Source: JANXMY01 sp965246745 | GTDB lineage: Bacteria > Armatimonadota > Armatimonadia > Armatimonadales > Capsulimonadaceae | Direction: 5' to 3' | DNA: 64,000 nucleotides | Assembly: GCA_965246745.1 (NCBI GenBank) | Contig: OZ251980.1 | Coordinates: forward strand, 3,038,001-3,102,000 | Position numbers and translations under genes: made by a program | The notes under the pieces: model-generated | Databases searched by the model: none | Told to the model about the DNA's origin: nothing | The model's input: only the letters and a program-made list of their open reading frames with translations | Part shown: positions 23,547 to 31,072 of the stretch, one piece after another | Layout: every line of letters begins with the position of its first letter | Numbering within the stretch: position 1 is the stretch's first letter

Positions 23547-23867
23547 ATGATTGAGACCAGCCAGATTTTAAGCGTCGCCGACAAAATCGCCGAGCAGTTC
23601 CGGCCCGAGCGCATCATCCTGTTCGGGTCCTACGCCTACGGCACGCCTGACGAAGACTCCGACGTGGATTTACTCGTCGTGATGCCGTTTGAGGGCCGAA
23701 AATCCCGGCAGGCAATCGAGATTCGGAGCGCTGTCCGCGCTGGGTTCCCGATGGACTTAATCCCGATTACGCCGGAGCGATTGAAGCATCGCTTGGAAAT
23801 CGAAGATTTTTTCCTGCGCGAAGTTATCGAAAAAGGAAAAGTGCTCTATGAAGCCAATCACTCGTGA
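23547..23867 (+). CDS. Minimal nucleotidyltransferase, pair 3
   Basis: 106 residues. The long upstream open frame is only the copied tail of the hypothetical gene 22517-22834 read in another frame; ATG 23547 matches the starts of the other MNT copies. Signature FGSYAYGTPDEDSDVDLL is intact. Differs from MNT 2 at a handful of residues. Confidence 0.88.
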   Translation: MIETSQILSVADKIAEQFRPERIILFGSYAYGTPDEDSDVDLLVVMPFEGRKSRQAIEIRSAVRAGFPMDLIPITPERLKHRLEIEDFFLREVIEKGKVLYEANHS

Positions 23868-24234
23868 ATGGATTGACAACGCCGAAGGTGACTGGGCAAG
23901 CGCAGGACGCGAGTCGGTTGTGACGACGGCTCCGAATTACAACTTGGTTTGTTTTCTCGCGCAGCAGTGCGCGGAAAAGTACCTCAAGGCTTGCCTTCAA
24001 GAAGAAACAATCACGCCGCCGAAGACGCATGACCTGGAAACGCTTATGGACCTGCTGCTGCCGACGCAGCCGTTCTGGAAATCGCTGCTGCCTGCGTTCG
24101 ACCAGCTTTCTGAATACGCTGTCAATTTCCGTTATCCCGGCCAGGATGCGGACAACAACGAAGCCCAAGACGCGGTAGAACACTGCCGCCAAGTGCGCGA
24201 AGCCGCACGGCGTTCGCTCGGCCTGCCGCTCTAG
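23848..24234 (+). CDS. HEPN-domain protein, pair 3
   Basis: 128 residues with VCFLAQQCAEKYLKACL and TPPKTHDLETLMDLLL. Overlaps MNT 3 by 20 nt. Middle and C-terminal regions differ from HEPN 2 far more than the MNT genes differ from one another. Confidence 0.86.
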   Translation: MKPITREWIDNAEGDWASAGRESVVTTAPNYNLVCFLAQQCAEKYLKACLQEETITPPKTHDLETLMDLLLPTQPFWKSLLPAFDQLSEYAVNFRYPGQDADNNEAQDAVEHCRQVREAARRSLGLPL

Positions 24235-24276
24235 TGCGGCTTCTGTCGCGCCAAGAGTGAGAAAAGGCAAAAAATT

Positions 24277-25173
24277 ATGGCTGAGCTGCCTCTGATATTT
24301 GATGAAGTCGCGGAGCTGTACGATCAAGCCCGACCGACTTATCCGCCGCAGATGATCGAAGCGGTCGTTTGCGCTCTTCAAGGAACCCAAGGCCGGATTT
24401 TGGAAATCGGCTGCGGAACAGGGCAGGCGACTTTGCCGTTTGCGCGTCAAGGGTACTCCGTCACGGCGCTTGAGCCGGGGCGGAACCTTGCGGCGCTCGC
24501 CGCCAAGAACTTGGCCGCCTTTCCGCTGGTAGACATCAAAACAACGACATTTGAGGACTGGCCCGGCGCGGCAGGACAGTACGACTTGGTTTTGTCGGCA
24601 ACCGCATTTCATTGGGTCTCTCCCGAAGTTCGATATGTCAAGTCCGCCCAAGCGCTCACCCCGAGCGGCCGGCTGGCGCTTGTTTGGAATAACGAAGCCG
24701 AGGATCACAGCGTGCTCGGTCGAGAAATTCAAGCTGTTTACAATCAGCATATGCCCCGCAACCAGGCGCATCCCTACGCCACGCATCATCCGGGCGGTCG
24801 GAAGGCAGGTCGCGGCACGAAAACTTCAGTTTGGCACAGCGAGATCGAAGCGTCGGGCCTTTTCCAAAGCGTCAGCGTCCTGCAATTCCCCTGGACACAG
24901 TGGTACGCCACAGAGCAGTATTTGCAGCTCCTCGAAACATTCTCCGATCACCGAGCGCTGACGCCGGACGCCAAAGAGGAATTGTTCGGCGGGATTGCCG
25001 CCGCGCTGGAGCGGCACGGCGGCGGACGCCGCAAGCCGTACTTGACCGTTCTGTATCTGGCGCAGGTCCGCTCTCACTTCTCGTCGCCCACGACTTTTGC
25101 CAGGGTGTCGCCGACGGCTTTGAGGCTTTGCGGGTCGCATTTGTCGGGGGTGTCGCCGAGCGTGTGCCAGTAG
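24277..25173 (+). CDS. Class I SAM-dependent methyltransferase with an antisense-overlapping tail
   Basis: 298 residues. The SAM-binding motif GRILEIGCGTGQAT is near residue 47 and the acidic loop at ALEPG; LSATAFHWV and LTPSGRLALVWNN fit the small-molecule methyltransferase group. Homologous proteins normally end soon after the strand LTVLYLAQV; here the frame runs 33 residues further, through 100 bp that also encode the C-terminus of the peptidase on the other strand. A lost stop codon is likely. Substrate unknown. Confidence 0.85.
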   Translation: MAELPLIFDEVAELYDQARPTYPPQMIEAVVCALQGTQGRILEIGCGTGQATLPFARQGYSVTALEPGRNLAALAAKNLAAFPLVDIKTTTFEDWPGAAGQYDLVLSATAFHWVSPEVRYVKSAQALTPSGRLALVWNNEAEDHSVLGREIQAVYNQHMPRNQAHPYATHHPGGRKAGRGTKTSVWHSEIEASGLFQSVSVLQFPWTQWYATEQYLQLLETFSDHRALTPDAKEELFGGIAAALERHGGGRRKPYLTVLYLAQVRSHFSSPTTFARVSPTALRLCGSHLSGVSPSVCQ

Positions 25174-26024
25174 GGGTAGTCGAAGTCTATCAAATCAATC
25201 GCCGGGATGCCGGCGTTGTTGAACGGCTGGTGATCGTCGCCGATGGGGCCTTGCAGGGCGTTCGGGTCGGGGGGGAAGATGTTGCTGTAACCCAGGGCCT
25301 GAGCGGCGGCCCAGACTTTGTCGTTCAGCTCCGGGTGGACCTGCTGCGAATAGATTTCGCGCTTGACCAGCAGATTTTTCTGGCCGATCATGTCCAGCAG
25401 AATGGCATAATCGGGCTTGAAGACACCGGGGTTCTGGGCGAAATAGATGGAGCCGAGGTACATTTTATTCTCGCCCGGCCCCCAGTCCTCGCCGTCCACA
25501 AACAATAAAACGACGCCGACAGCGGGGCGGCGGGCATGAAAGACGCGGGCCAGCTCGAGCAGCGCGGCCGTGCCCGAAGCGCCGTCGTCGGCCCCTAAAA
25601 TGGGCTTGTCTTTGTGGTCCAGGTCCTGGTCGGCGGTCGGGCGGGTGTCCCAATGCGTATACAGGCAGATTTTCTTTTTGGCGCTTGGATTGATGACCCC
25701 GATGATGTTGGTGAGATGCAGGGTCACTTTGCGGTCGGGGTCGTGATAATTAAATGTCTGGGTGCTGACTTTGTCCACGCTCGGCGTCAGCTTGGAAAGA
25801 ATAAACGCCCGGCACTTTTCATGCGCCGCCGAGCCGGGCGGGCGGACGCCGAAGGCGCACTGGGCGTTCAAATCGGCAAACGCACGGGCGGCGTCAAACG
25901 ACGAGCGCACGGCCGCCGGCGCGGCGGGCGCGGCCTCTGCCGCCGGGGTCTGCGACTGGGTGCGGCAGCCGGACAGGAGCAGCAGCGGCAGGGCGAGAAG
26001 CGAAAGATAGGTGTGTCGGCGCAT
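25074..26024 (-). CDS. M28-family lipoprotein, glutaminyl-peptide cyclotransferase-like
   Basis: 316 residues. Lipoprotein signal with lipobox LLLLSGC, then an M28 zinc fold: CLYTHWDTRP, LGADDGASGTAALLELA, LFVDGEDWG and a late histidine in PYWHTLGDTPDKCDP. These resemble the metal ligands and acid/base glutamate of glutaminyl cyclases and M28 aminopeptidases; which reaction it performs cannot be decided here. It is presumably anchored on the outer face of the cell membrane. The C-terminus overlaps the convergent methyltransferase by 100 bp. Confidence 0.85.
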   Translation of the reverse strand: MRRHTYLSLLALPLLLLSGCRTQSQTPAAEAAPAAPAAVRSSFDAARAFADLNAQCAFGVRPPGSAAHEKCRAFILSKLTPSVDKVSTQTFNYHDPDRKVTLHLTNIIGVINPSAKKKICLYTHWDTRPTADQDLDHKDKPILGADDGASGTAALLELARVFHARRPAVGVVLLFVDGEDWGPGENKMYLGSIYFAQNPGVFKPDYAILLDMIGQKNLLVKREIYSQQVHPELNDKVWAAAQALGYSNIFPPDPNALQGPIGDDHQPFNNAGIPAIDLIDFDYPYWHTLGDTPDKCDPQSLKAVGDTLAKVVGDEK

Positions 26025-26086
26025 AGGTCGTTTGCGGAAAAGATCAAGCCGGAAGAAGAGCCTCGGATTTTGGTCTGTGGCCGGTT

Positions 26087-26866
26087 TTAGTGAGACGAAA
26101 CACGGCCTTCAACCGTCGCATCAACGGTCGGCCGGGCGGCCAGGTAAACGCTGAGGCTTTTTGCCAGCGGCACCCCGGTATCGTCGCCGCTGTCTTTGCC
26201 GGACCAAATCTGATAATACCCGAGGCTGCCGCCGGCCAGCGCATGGGGCATGGCGACCCGGTAGGATTTTGCGGCGTCCACTTCGCTGCCGCCCGCGCCG
26301 ACCAGCGACACGCGCTTGCCGGCGGCCTGGCTCGGGTCATAACGAATTTGCAGGCCCGAAACCTGCAAAAAGCCGTCAAACGGCTCCGGGGCGCGGGACA
26401 CCGACCGCTCGGCGACTTTGAGTAGCTGCGCTCCGGTGAGGGTCAGCACGACCACAGTGTCGCCGGGGTCTGACGCGTAGTGCAGGGCGGAAACGATCGC
26501 GGCAATCTCGGCCTTGCCGGCCGGGATACTGGCCCCGCCGTCAATCTCGTCGGCGGGGATCAGCGCGACCTGAGCATTGCCGGTCCGGCGCACGGCATCG
26601 GCAATCAGGTTGCCGAGGTTGGTTTCGGCGCGGGCCGATTCTGCGCCCGACAGCGCGGTGGTGACCTGCACCGTGCCGGCGTCTTTGGCGACCGTCTGCG
26701 GCGCGGCAGAAAGCGGCGCGGCGAGGGCAAGCAGCGCGAAGGCGGCGAGGGCACAAGCGCAGGAAGCGTGGGAACGAATTGCGACGCTGCGAGGCGAAGC
26801 GCCTGCTGTCCGACGTAAAGGACAAAGATTATTTTTTCCGTGTTCGCGAATTATCCCTAAGCTCAT
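26087..26866 (-). CDS. 5'-nucleotidase C-terminal domain protein, exported
   Basis: 259 residues. The start is fixed by ATGA overlap with the end of prfB, giving an unusually long positively charged lead before the signal helix ACALAAFALLALAAPLSA. The mature part has ETNLGNLIADAVRR, VALIPADEID and VVVLTLTGAQLLKV, the hallmarks of the 5'-nucleotidase C-terminal (substrate-recognition) domain. The metallophosphatase domain that normally precedes it is absent, so it may bind nucleotides or serve another enzyme. Confidence 0.82.
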   Translation of the reverse strand: MSLGIIREHGKNNLCPLRRTAGASPRSVAIRSHASCACALAAFALLALAAPLSAAPQTVAKDAGTVQVTTALSGAESARAETNLGNLIADAVRRTGNAQVALIPADEIDGGASIPAGKAEIAAIVSALHYASDPGDTVVVLTLTGAQLLKVAERSVSRAPEPFDGFLQVSGLQIRYDPSQAAGKRVSLVGAGGSEVDAAKSYRVAMPHALAGGSLGYYQIWSGKDSGDDTGVPLAKSLSVYLAARPTVDATVEGRVSSH

Positions 26867-27984
26867 TCTGCGTCCTGCGCTTTCTGTGCCTGCTGCCAGC
26901 GTAAATAGTCGTCAATGAAATCGTCGAACTCGCCGTTCATCACCCGCTGAATATCCCCGGTCTTGTGGCCGGTACGCTCATCGGTGACGCGCGTTTCCGG
27001 CTGAAAAAAGTAGTTGCGAATTTGATGCCCGAAGGCAATGTCTTTGCGGTCGCCGCGCAGCTCATCAATCCCCGCTTTATCTTCCAGCCGAGCGAGAGCT
27101 AATAATTTGGATTTCAAGACGTTCATCGCAAATGCCCGGTTCTGGCCCTGCGAGCGCTCGTTCTGGCACGACACGACAATTCCCGTCGGCAGATGCGTAA
27201 TCCGAACCGCGCTGCTGGTTTTGTTGACATGCTGCCCGCCCGCGCCCGATGCCCGGAAGTAATCGGTCTTCAAATCTTTCTCGGGGATGTCCACGCTTTC
27301 CACTTCGGCAATCTCAGGAACAACATCCACGCCGGCAAAAGATGTCTCGCGGGTCCCGCCGCTGTTGAACGGCGAAATGCGAACCAACCGATGGACACCC
27401 CGCTCGCCTTGCAGCAATCCGTAAACGTTTTTGCCTTCAATCCGAAGCGTCGTGCTTTTCAGCCCCGCGACATCGCCTTCCACTTCATCTTTGATTTCGG
27501 ACTTAAATCCATGCCGCTCGGCCCAGCGCAGGTACATCCGCTGCAAAATCGAAGCCCAGTCGTTTGCATCGGTCCCACCTGCGCCGCTGTTAATTTCGAG
27601 TATCGCCGGAGCGCCGTCGTGCGGCCCCGACAGCAGGGTCTCGACTTCCAATTTATCCAGCGCCGCCGTGATTGCCGTTAGTTCGCTTTCAATCTCGGGC
27701 GCATACGCTTCCGGGCTGTCTTCCAGCGCGGCCAGCTCGGCCAGCGTTTCGGCGTCGCCAAGCCGCTTGCGGGCGGCATGCCACGGGGCGAGGTTTTCTT
27801 TCAGCGTGTTCAGCCTCTGCATCTGCGCCTGCGCCGCCGCCGGGTCGTCCCAAAACGCGGGCTGCCCTGCCGCCGCTTCCAAGCCCGCGATTTCTTCTGT
27901 TTGACTTTCCAGGTTCAGCGGGCGGCTCAGCGAGTCGAGCCGCGCTTCCGCTGCGTGTATTGCTTTGACGACATCTTCGAGCAC
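26863..27984 (-). CDS. prfB: Peptide chain release factor 2
   Basis: 373 residues from GTG 27984, which follows AGAGGGAAC and gives a start at the usual place; the open frame upstream is not conserved-looking. The stop-codon recognition tripeptide is SPF (RISPFNSGG), which marks RF2 (UAA/UGA), and the catalytic loop is GAGGQHVNKTSSAVR. The UGA-containing programmed frameshift that controls prfB in many bacteria is absent: the early sequence SLSRPLNLESQ is continuous. Cotranscribed with the nucleotidase-C-domain gene. Confidence 0.95.
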   Translation of the reverse strand: MLEDVVKAIHAAEARLDSLSRPLNLESQTEEIAGLEAAAGQPAFWDDPAAAQAQMQRLNTLKENLAPWHAARKRLGDAETLAELAALEDSPEAYAPEIESELTAITAALDKLEVETLLSGPHDGAPAILEINSGAGGTDANDWASILQRMYLRWAERHGFKSEIKDEVEGDVAGLKSTTLRIEGKNVYGLLQGERGVHRLVRISPFNSGGTRETSFAGVDVVPEIAEVESVDIPEKDLKTDYFRASGAGGQHVNKTSSAVRITHLPTGIVVSCQNERSQGQNRAFAMNVLKSKLLALARLEDKAGIDELRGDRKDIAFGHQIRNYFFQPETRVTDERTGHKTGDIQRVMNGEFDDFIDDYLRWQQAQKAQDAE

Positions 27985-28004
27985 TTCGTTCCCTCTTAGC
28001 GTCC

Positions 28005-28010
28005 AGTATA
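28005..28010 (-). promoter_or_regulatory. -10 box TATACT of prfB
   Basis: Minus-strand TATACT 20 bases before the GTG start, leaving room for the AGAGGGAAC ribosome site. The divergent gene at 28085 starts 75 bp away. Confidence 0.5.
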
Positions 28011-28084
28011 CCCGATAGGGGCGTTCTGCCGGAAATCGCCGGGCACGCAGGAATTTCAGCCCTGCGCCGCGAAAGGCAGGATGT

Positions 28085-28933
28085 ATGAGTAGTCCGCTCC
28101 ACAATAATGCTTTTTCGGGCAGCGTTCGTCTCGGCACGGCCGAGATCAAGGGGGCATGGGCGCTGTTTGCGGCGCAGCCCGGCGCTTGGCTCGGCGCAGA
28201 GATGCTTTGTTTTGTCCTGTGCACGGGCTTCTGGCTGCTGCTGGCTGTGCCGCTCGGACTGCTCGCGCCGCTTCAGCTTGTGTACACGACCATCTACCTG
28301 CACCGGCCGGCCCCGCCGATGCTTCCCGTCAGCCCATTTCGCGAGTTTGCGGAACCGCAGGCGCTCGGCATTCTCACGGTAGGCGTCAGCGCGGTTTTCT
28401 CCGCCGGGCTGCTGCACATGGCGCTGCGGCAGAAGCGCGGGGAAACTGTGGCCGTTTTTGACCTGTTTTCCGGGGTTCCGCGGGGCCTGCCGCTGTTTCT
28501 GCTCGGCGCTCTCATCCCGGCATTGACCGCGCTGCTCACGGCGGCGCTGAAATGGCCGCTGCACCGCCTGCTGCCGCTGTCCGATACGGCGGCCGGAAAT
28601 GTGATGCTGGGAGTGAGCACGCTGCTGAACGGCGCATGGATGTTTGCGCCGCTGCTGATTTTGGACGCCGGGGCGAGTGTGCCTGATGCGCTGCGGGGCA
28701 GTGTCCGGCTGCTGCGGGGTCAGGTGCTGCGGGGAATGTTCTTTTATGCGATTGTGTCCCTGCTCAGCGTTCTCGGCTTTGTCGGGTGCGGCGTGGGGAT
28801 GCTGGCGACTTATCCGCTGCTTCCGCTGAGCATCGCCCTGGCATACCTTGCGCTGACGCCGCAGGCCGCGCCGCCGGCAGGCTTTGACCCGGCCCCGGAA
28901 GGCGTCTGGCCGCCCCCGCCGCGTATTCTTTGA
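28085..28933 (+). CDS. Polytopic membrane protein (paralogue of next gene)
   Basis: 282 residues, about five to six membrane helices (FVLCTGFWLLLAVPLGLLAP, VGVSAVFSAGLLHMAL, PLFLLGALIPALTALL, MFFYAIVSLLSVLGFVGCG). The layout, cytoplasmic lead, gap loops and a Pro-rich tail ending in WPPPPRIL, matches the next gene, so the two arose by duplication. Resembles DUF975/YciC-like integral proteins in hydropathy only; function unknown. ATG 28085 follows GCAGGA. Confidence 0.7.
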   Translation: MSSPLHNNAFSGSVRLGTAEIKGAWALFAAQPGAWLGAEMLCFVLCTGFWLLLAVPLGLLAPLQLVYTTIYLHRPAPPMLPVSPFREFAEPQALGILTVGVSAVFSAGLLHMALRQKRGETVAVFDLFSGVPRGLPLFLLGALIPALTALLTAALKWPLHRLLPLSDTAAGNVMLGVSTLLNGAWMFAPLLILDAGASVPDALRGSVRLLRGQVLRGMFFYAIVSLLSVLGFVGCGVGMLATYPLLPLSIALAYLALTPQAAPPAGFDPAPEGVWPPPPRIL

Positions 28934-28955
28934 GGCCTTTGGAAGGAGAATTTTG

Positions 28956-30062
28956 ATGAGCATTCCGATGTACGGGGGCGCTCCGGGCGCGGCTTCCTCC
29001 GGGCCGCCTTCCGGGCCGAATTCCGCCGGGCCGAATTCCGCCGGGCCGACTTCGGTGGTGACCGGGCAGGTGTCTTACGCCTGGATCAGCGAGGCGTGGC
29101 GCTTGTTCAGCCTTCAAATGGGGCCGTGGATTGTCGCGACCCTGCTGCTGGCCGCGCCGCTTGTCGTGTTTTACATTGTTTACTATGTTTGGCTACTGAC
29201 CCTCATACTGCCCAATGGGTTCGCGCCGCCGCCCACGCCGCCGGTCGGGGCGAACGGGCTGCCGTCCGGGCCGCTGACGCCGGGAAGCGCGGGCGGGCCG
29301 GGGGCGGTGCAGATGAACGCGCAGATGATGAAGATGTTTCCGGCGCTCGCCGGTTTCGGGCTGGCGTATTTTCTGTGGGCTTCCTACCTGTACGGCGGGA
29401 TGTTTCGGATGGCGGTGCGGCAGGTGCGCGGGCTGCCGCTGGAGATGAAAGACATGTTCCGGGGCGGCCCGCTGCTGGGGCGGATGCTCGGCGCGACCCT
29501 GCTGCTGATCCTCGCGTTTTACGGCCTGGAAGCGCTGTGCCTCGGCCCGCTGCTGGCGATGATCGGTCTGCACGGCTCGGCACCGGCGATGATTGCCGCC
29601 GGGGTCATCGGCGGGCTGCTGCTGTTTGCGGCGGTGTTTTTCGCTTACGGCCTGCTGCTGCCGGCCTTTGCGCTGATGGCCGACGGCGTTCCCGTCATGG
29701 CCGCCTTGAAGCGCAGCTTGGCGGCGATGAAGCGGCAGGCCGGGCCGGCGGCGGGCTTTGTGTTTGTGTACGGCCTGCTGCTGTATGCTTCTCAGCTTTT
29801 GTGCGGGATTGGAATGCTGGCGACCGTGCCGATGCTTTTTCTTTTGTGCGCCCTGGCCTACCGGGACATGATCGGCATGCCGGACATGGCCCCGCCGCCC
29901 GCGCCGTTTTACGCGCCTCCTCAGCCCGGCGTCTGGCCGCCCCCGCCGAATGTCCTGCCGGACGCCGCCCCGCCCGCCGCGCCGGGGTGGGGGTCGGTCC
30001 CGCCGGCTGAGTTTCCGCCGGGGCCGGCCGGCCCGCCCCCGCCGGAGAGCGGGCCGCGATGA
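28956..30062 (+). CDS. Polytopic membrane protein with Pro/Gly-rich ends
   Basis: 368 residues from ATG 28956, which follows GGAAGGAGAA. The N-terminus carries a repeated GPPSGPNSAGPNSAGPTS; the body has about six hydrophobic helices similar to those of 28085-28933, including the shared motif LLCGIGMLATVPMLFLLCA; the tail is Pro-rich (PQPGVWPPPPNVLPDA). Acts in the cell membrane; role unknown. ATGA coupling to the following gene. Confidence 0.72.
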   Translation: MSIPMYGGAPGAASSGPPSGPNSAGPNSAGPTSVVTGQVSYAWISEAWRLFSLQMGPWIVATLLLAAPLVVFYIVYYVWLLTLILPNGFAPPPTPPVGANGLPSGPLTPGSAGGPGAVQMNAQMMKMFPALAGFGLAYFLWASYLYGGMFRMAVRQVRGLPLEMKDMFRGGPLLGRMLGATLLLILAFYGLEALCLGPLLAMIGLHGSAPAMIAAGVIGGLLLFAAVFFAYGLLLPAFALMADGVPVMAALKRSLAAMKRQAGPAAGFVFVYGLLLYASQLLCGIGMLATVPMLFLLCALAYRDMIGMPDMAPPPAPFYAPPQPGVWPPPPNVLPDAAPPAAPGWGSVPPAEFPPGPAGPPPPESGPR

Positions 30063-30433
30063 CGCCTAAGCAGGCGGCATGGGGGCGGCTCGGGCTGGCG
30101 GGCATCGCCGCGCTGACCATCGCGCTGTCCACGCTGGCGCATTGGTACTGGCTGGCCTTGACCGCCGGGACCCTTCTCGGCGGCCTGCTGTTTTTCGCCG
30201 GCATGGCGGCGGGCGGGGCTTTGGGCAACGCCCGGCGATTTGAAAAAAAGCCTGCCGACATCAACACGCGCATCGGGACCTGCCTCGCGGCGGCCGGCAT
30301 CGCGGCGGCGGCTTTGGGCTACGACCCGCCGTTCCCGCTCCCGTTTCGCGTTTTCTACGGCCTCTGCCTCACCCTCGGCTGCCTCGGCGCGGTGGGATTA
30401 GCGGTGAGTGCGACGCGGGAAAAGCCCCACTGA
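30059..30433 (+). CDS. Small membrane protein
   Basis: 124 residues, four hydrophobic helices (LGLAGIAALTIALSTLA, LTAGTLLGGLLFFAGMAAGG and two more). Coupled by ATGA to the preceding membrane protein, so the three membrane genes 28085-30433 form one unit. No family recognised. Confidence 0.65.
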   Translation: MTPKQAAWGRLGLAGIAALTIALSTLAHWYWLALTAGTLLGGLLFFAGMAAGGALGNARRFEKKPADINTRIGTCLAAAGIAAAALGYDPPFPLPFRVFYGLCLTLGCLGAVGLAVSATREKPH

Positions 30434-30459
30434 ACCCGGTAAAAGAGAAGAGGGATCGA

Positions 30460-31014
30460 ATGCAGCTTGTTGAGCCGGAAACAATTTTGGAGACTGATCG
30501 CCTTCTGCTGGAGCCGATTTTGGAAACACACGCCGAGCCGCTTTTTGCTGTGCTTCAGGACTCGCGTATTTACCGCTATACTCCGCAGGAGCCGCCGGCA
30601 CTGGAAGCGCTCCGTGTGCGCTACCAAAAACTCTCGTCCCGGCTTTCTCCGGCAGGGGATCAAGCCTGGCTTAACTGGGCTGTCCGCTTCAAGGCGGGCG
30701 GGCGGTACATCGGCCGCGTGGAGGCTACGGTGACGGCGGAAAGTTCCGCCGAGATTGCATATGAGCTGGGGCCGCCATTTTGGGGACAAGGGTACGCTGT
30801 AGAAGCGTGCCGGCCTGTCCTGGCGCTGCTGTTCGAAGGCTACGGCGTTTCTGAAGTCAACGCCCAGGTAGACACACGCAATGTGCCTTCTATCGCGTTG
30901 CTGGAACGGCTGGGGTTTGAGCGCACCGCGTTTCAGCCGGAAGCGGACTTCTTTAAGGGAAGTTCCAGCGATGAATACACTTATCGTGTCCTTCAGGCCG
31001 GAGCAGCCGGCTGA
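30460..31014 (+). CDS. GNAT-family N-acetyltransferase
   Basis: 184 residues of the RimJ/RimL-like type: ETDRLLLEPI near the start, the acetyl-CoA binding segment GPPFWGQGYAVEACRPVL, then VNAQVDTRNVPSIALLERLG. These transfer an acetyl group from acetyl-CoA to a protein N-terminus or small amine; the target is unknown. Start follows AGAGGGA. Confidence 0.88.
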   Translation: MQLVEPETILETDRLLLEPILETHAEPLFAVLQDSRIYRYTPQEPPALEALRVRYQKLSSRLSPAGDQAWLNWAVRFKAGGRYIGRVEATVTAESSAEIAYELGPPFWGQGYAVEACRPVLALLFEGYGVSEVNAQVDTRNVPSIALLERLGFERTAFQPEADFFKGSSSDEYTYRVLQAGAAG

Positions 31015-31072
31015 TAATCCGTATTTTGCCGGTTGCGTTTTTTGCGCGAAGGCGTCATACTCTTTATTACTT

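Larger units (their letters stand above)
22802..24241 (+). repeat. 720-bp tandem duplication carrying two MNT/HEPN pairs
   Basis: The sequence from 22802 reappears from 23522, an offset of exactly 720. The MNT genes and intergenic leader are nearly identical; the HEPN genes have the same length and ends but many differences in the middle, indicating faster change in the HEPN half or gene conversion of the MNT half. Confidence 0.85.

Noticed and set aside
26863..28224. 453-residue version of RF2 starting at 28224
   Set aside because: The upstream part lacks RF2 similarity and would start inside the divergent gene; GTG 27984 fits family length and has a ribosome site.
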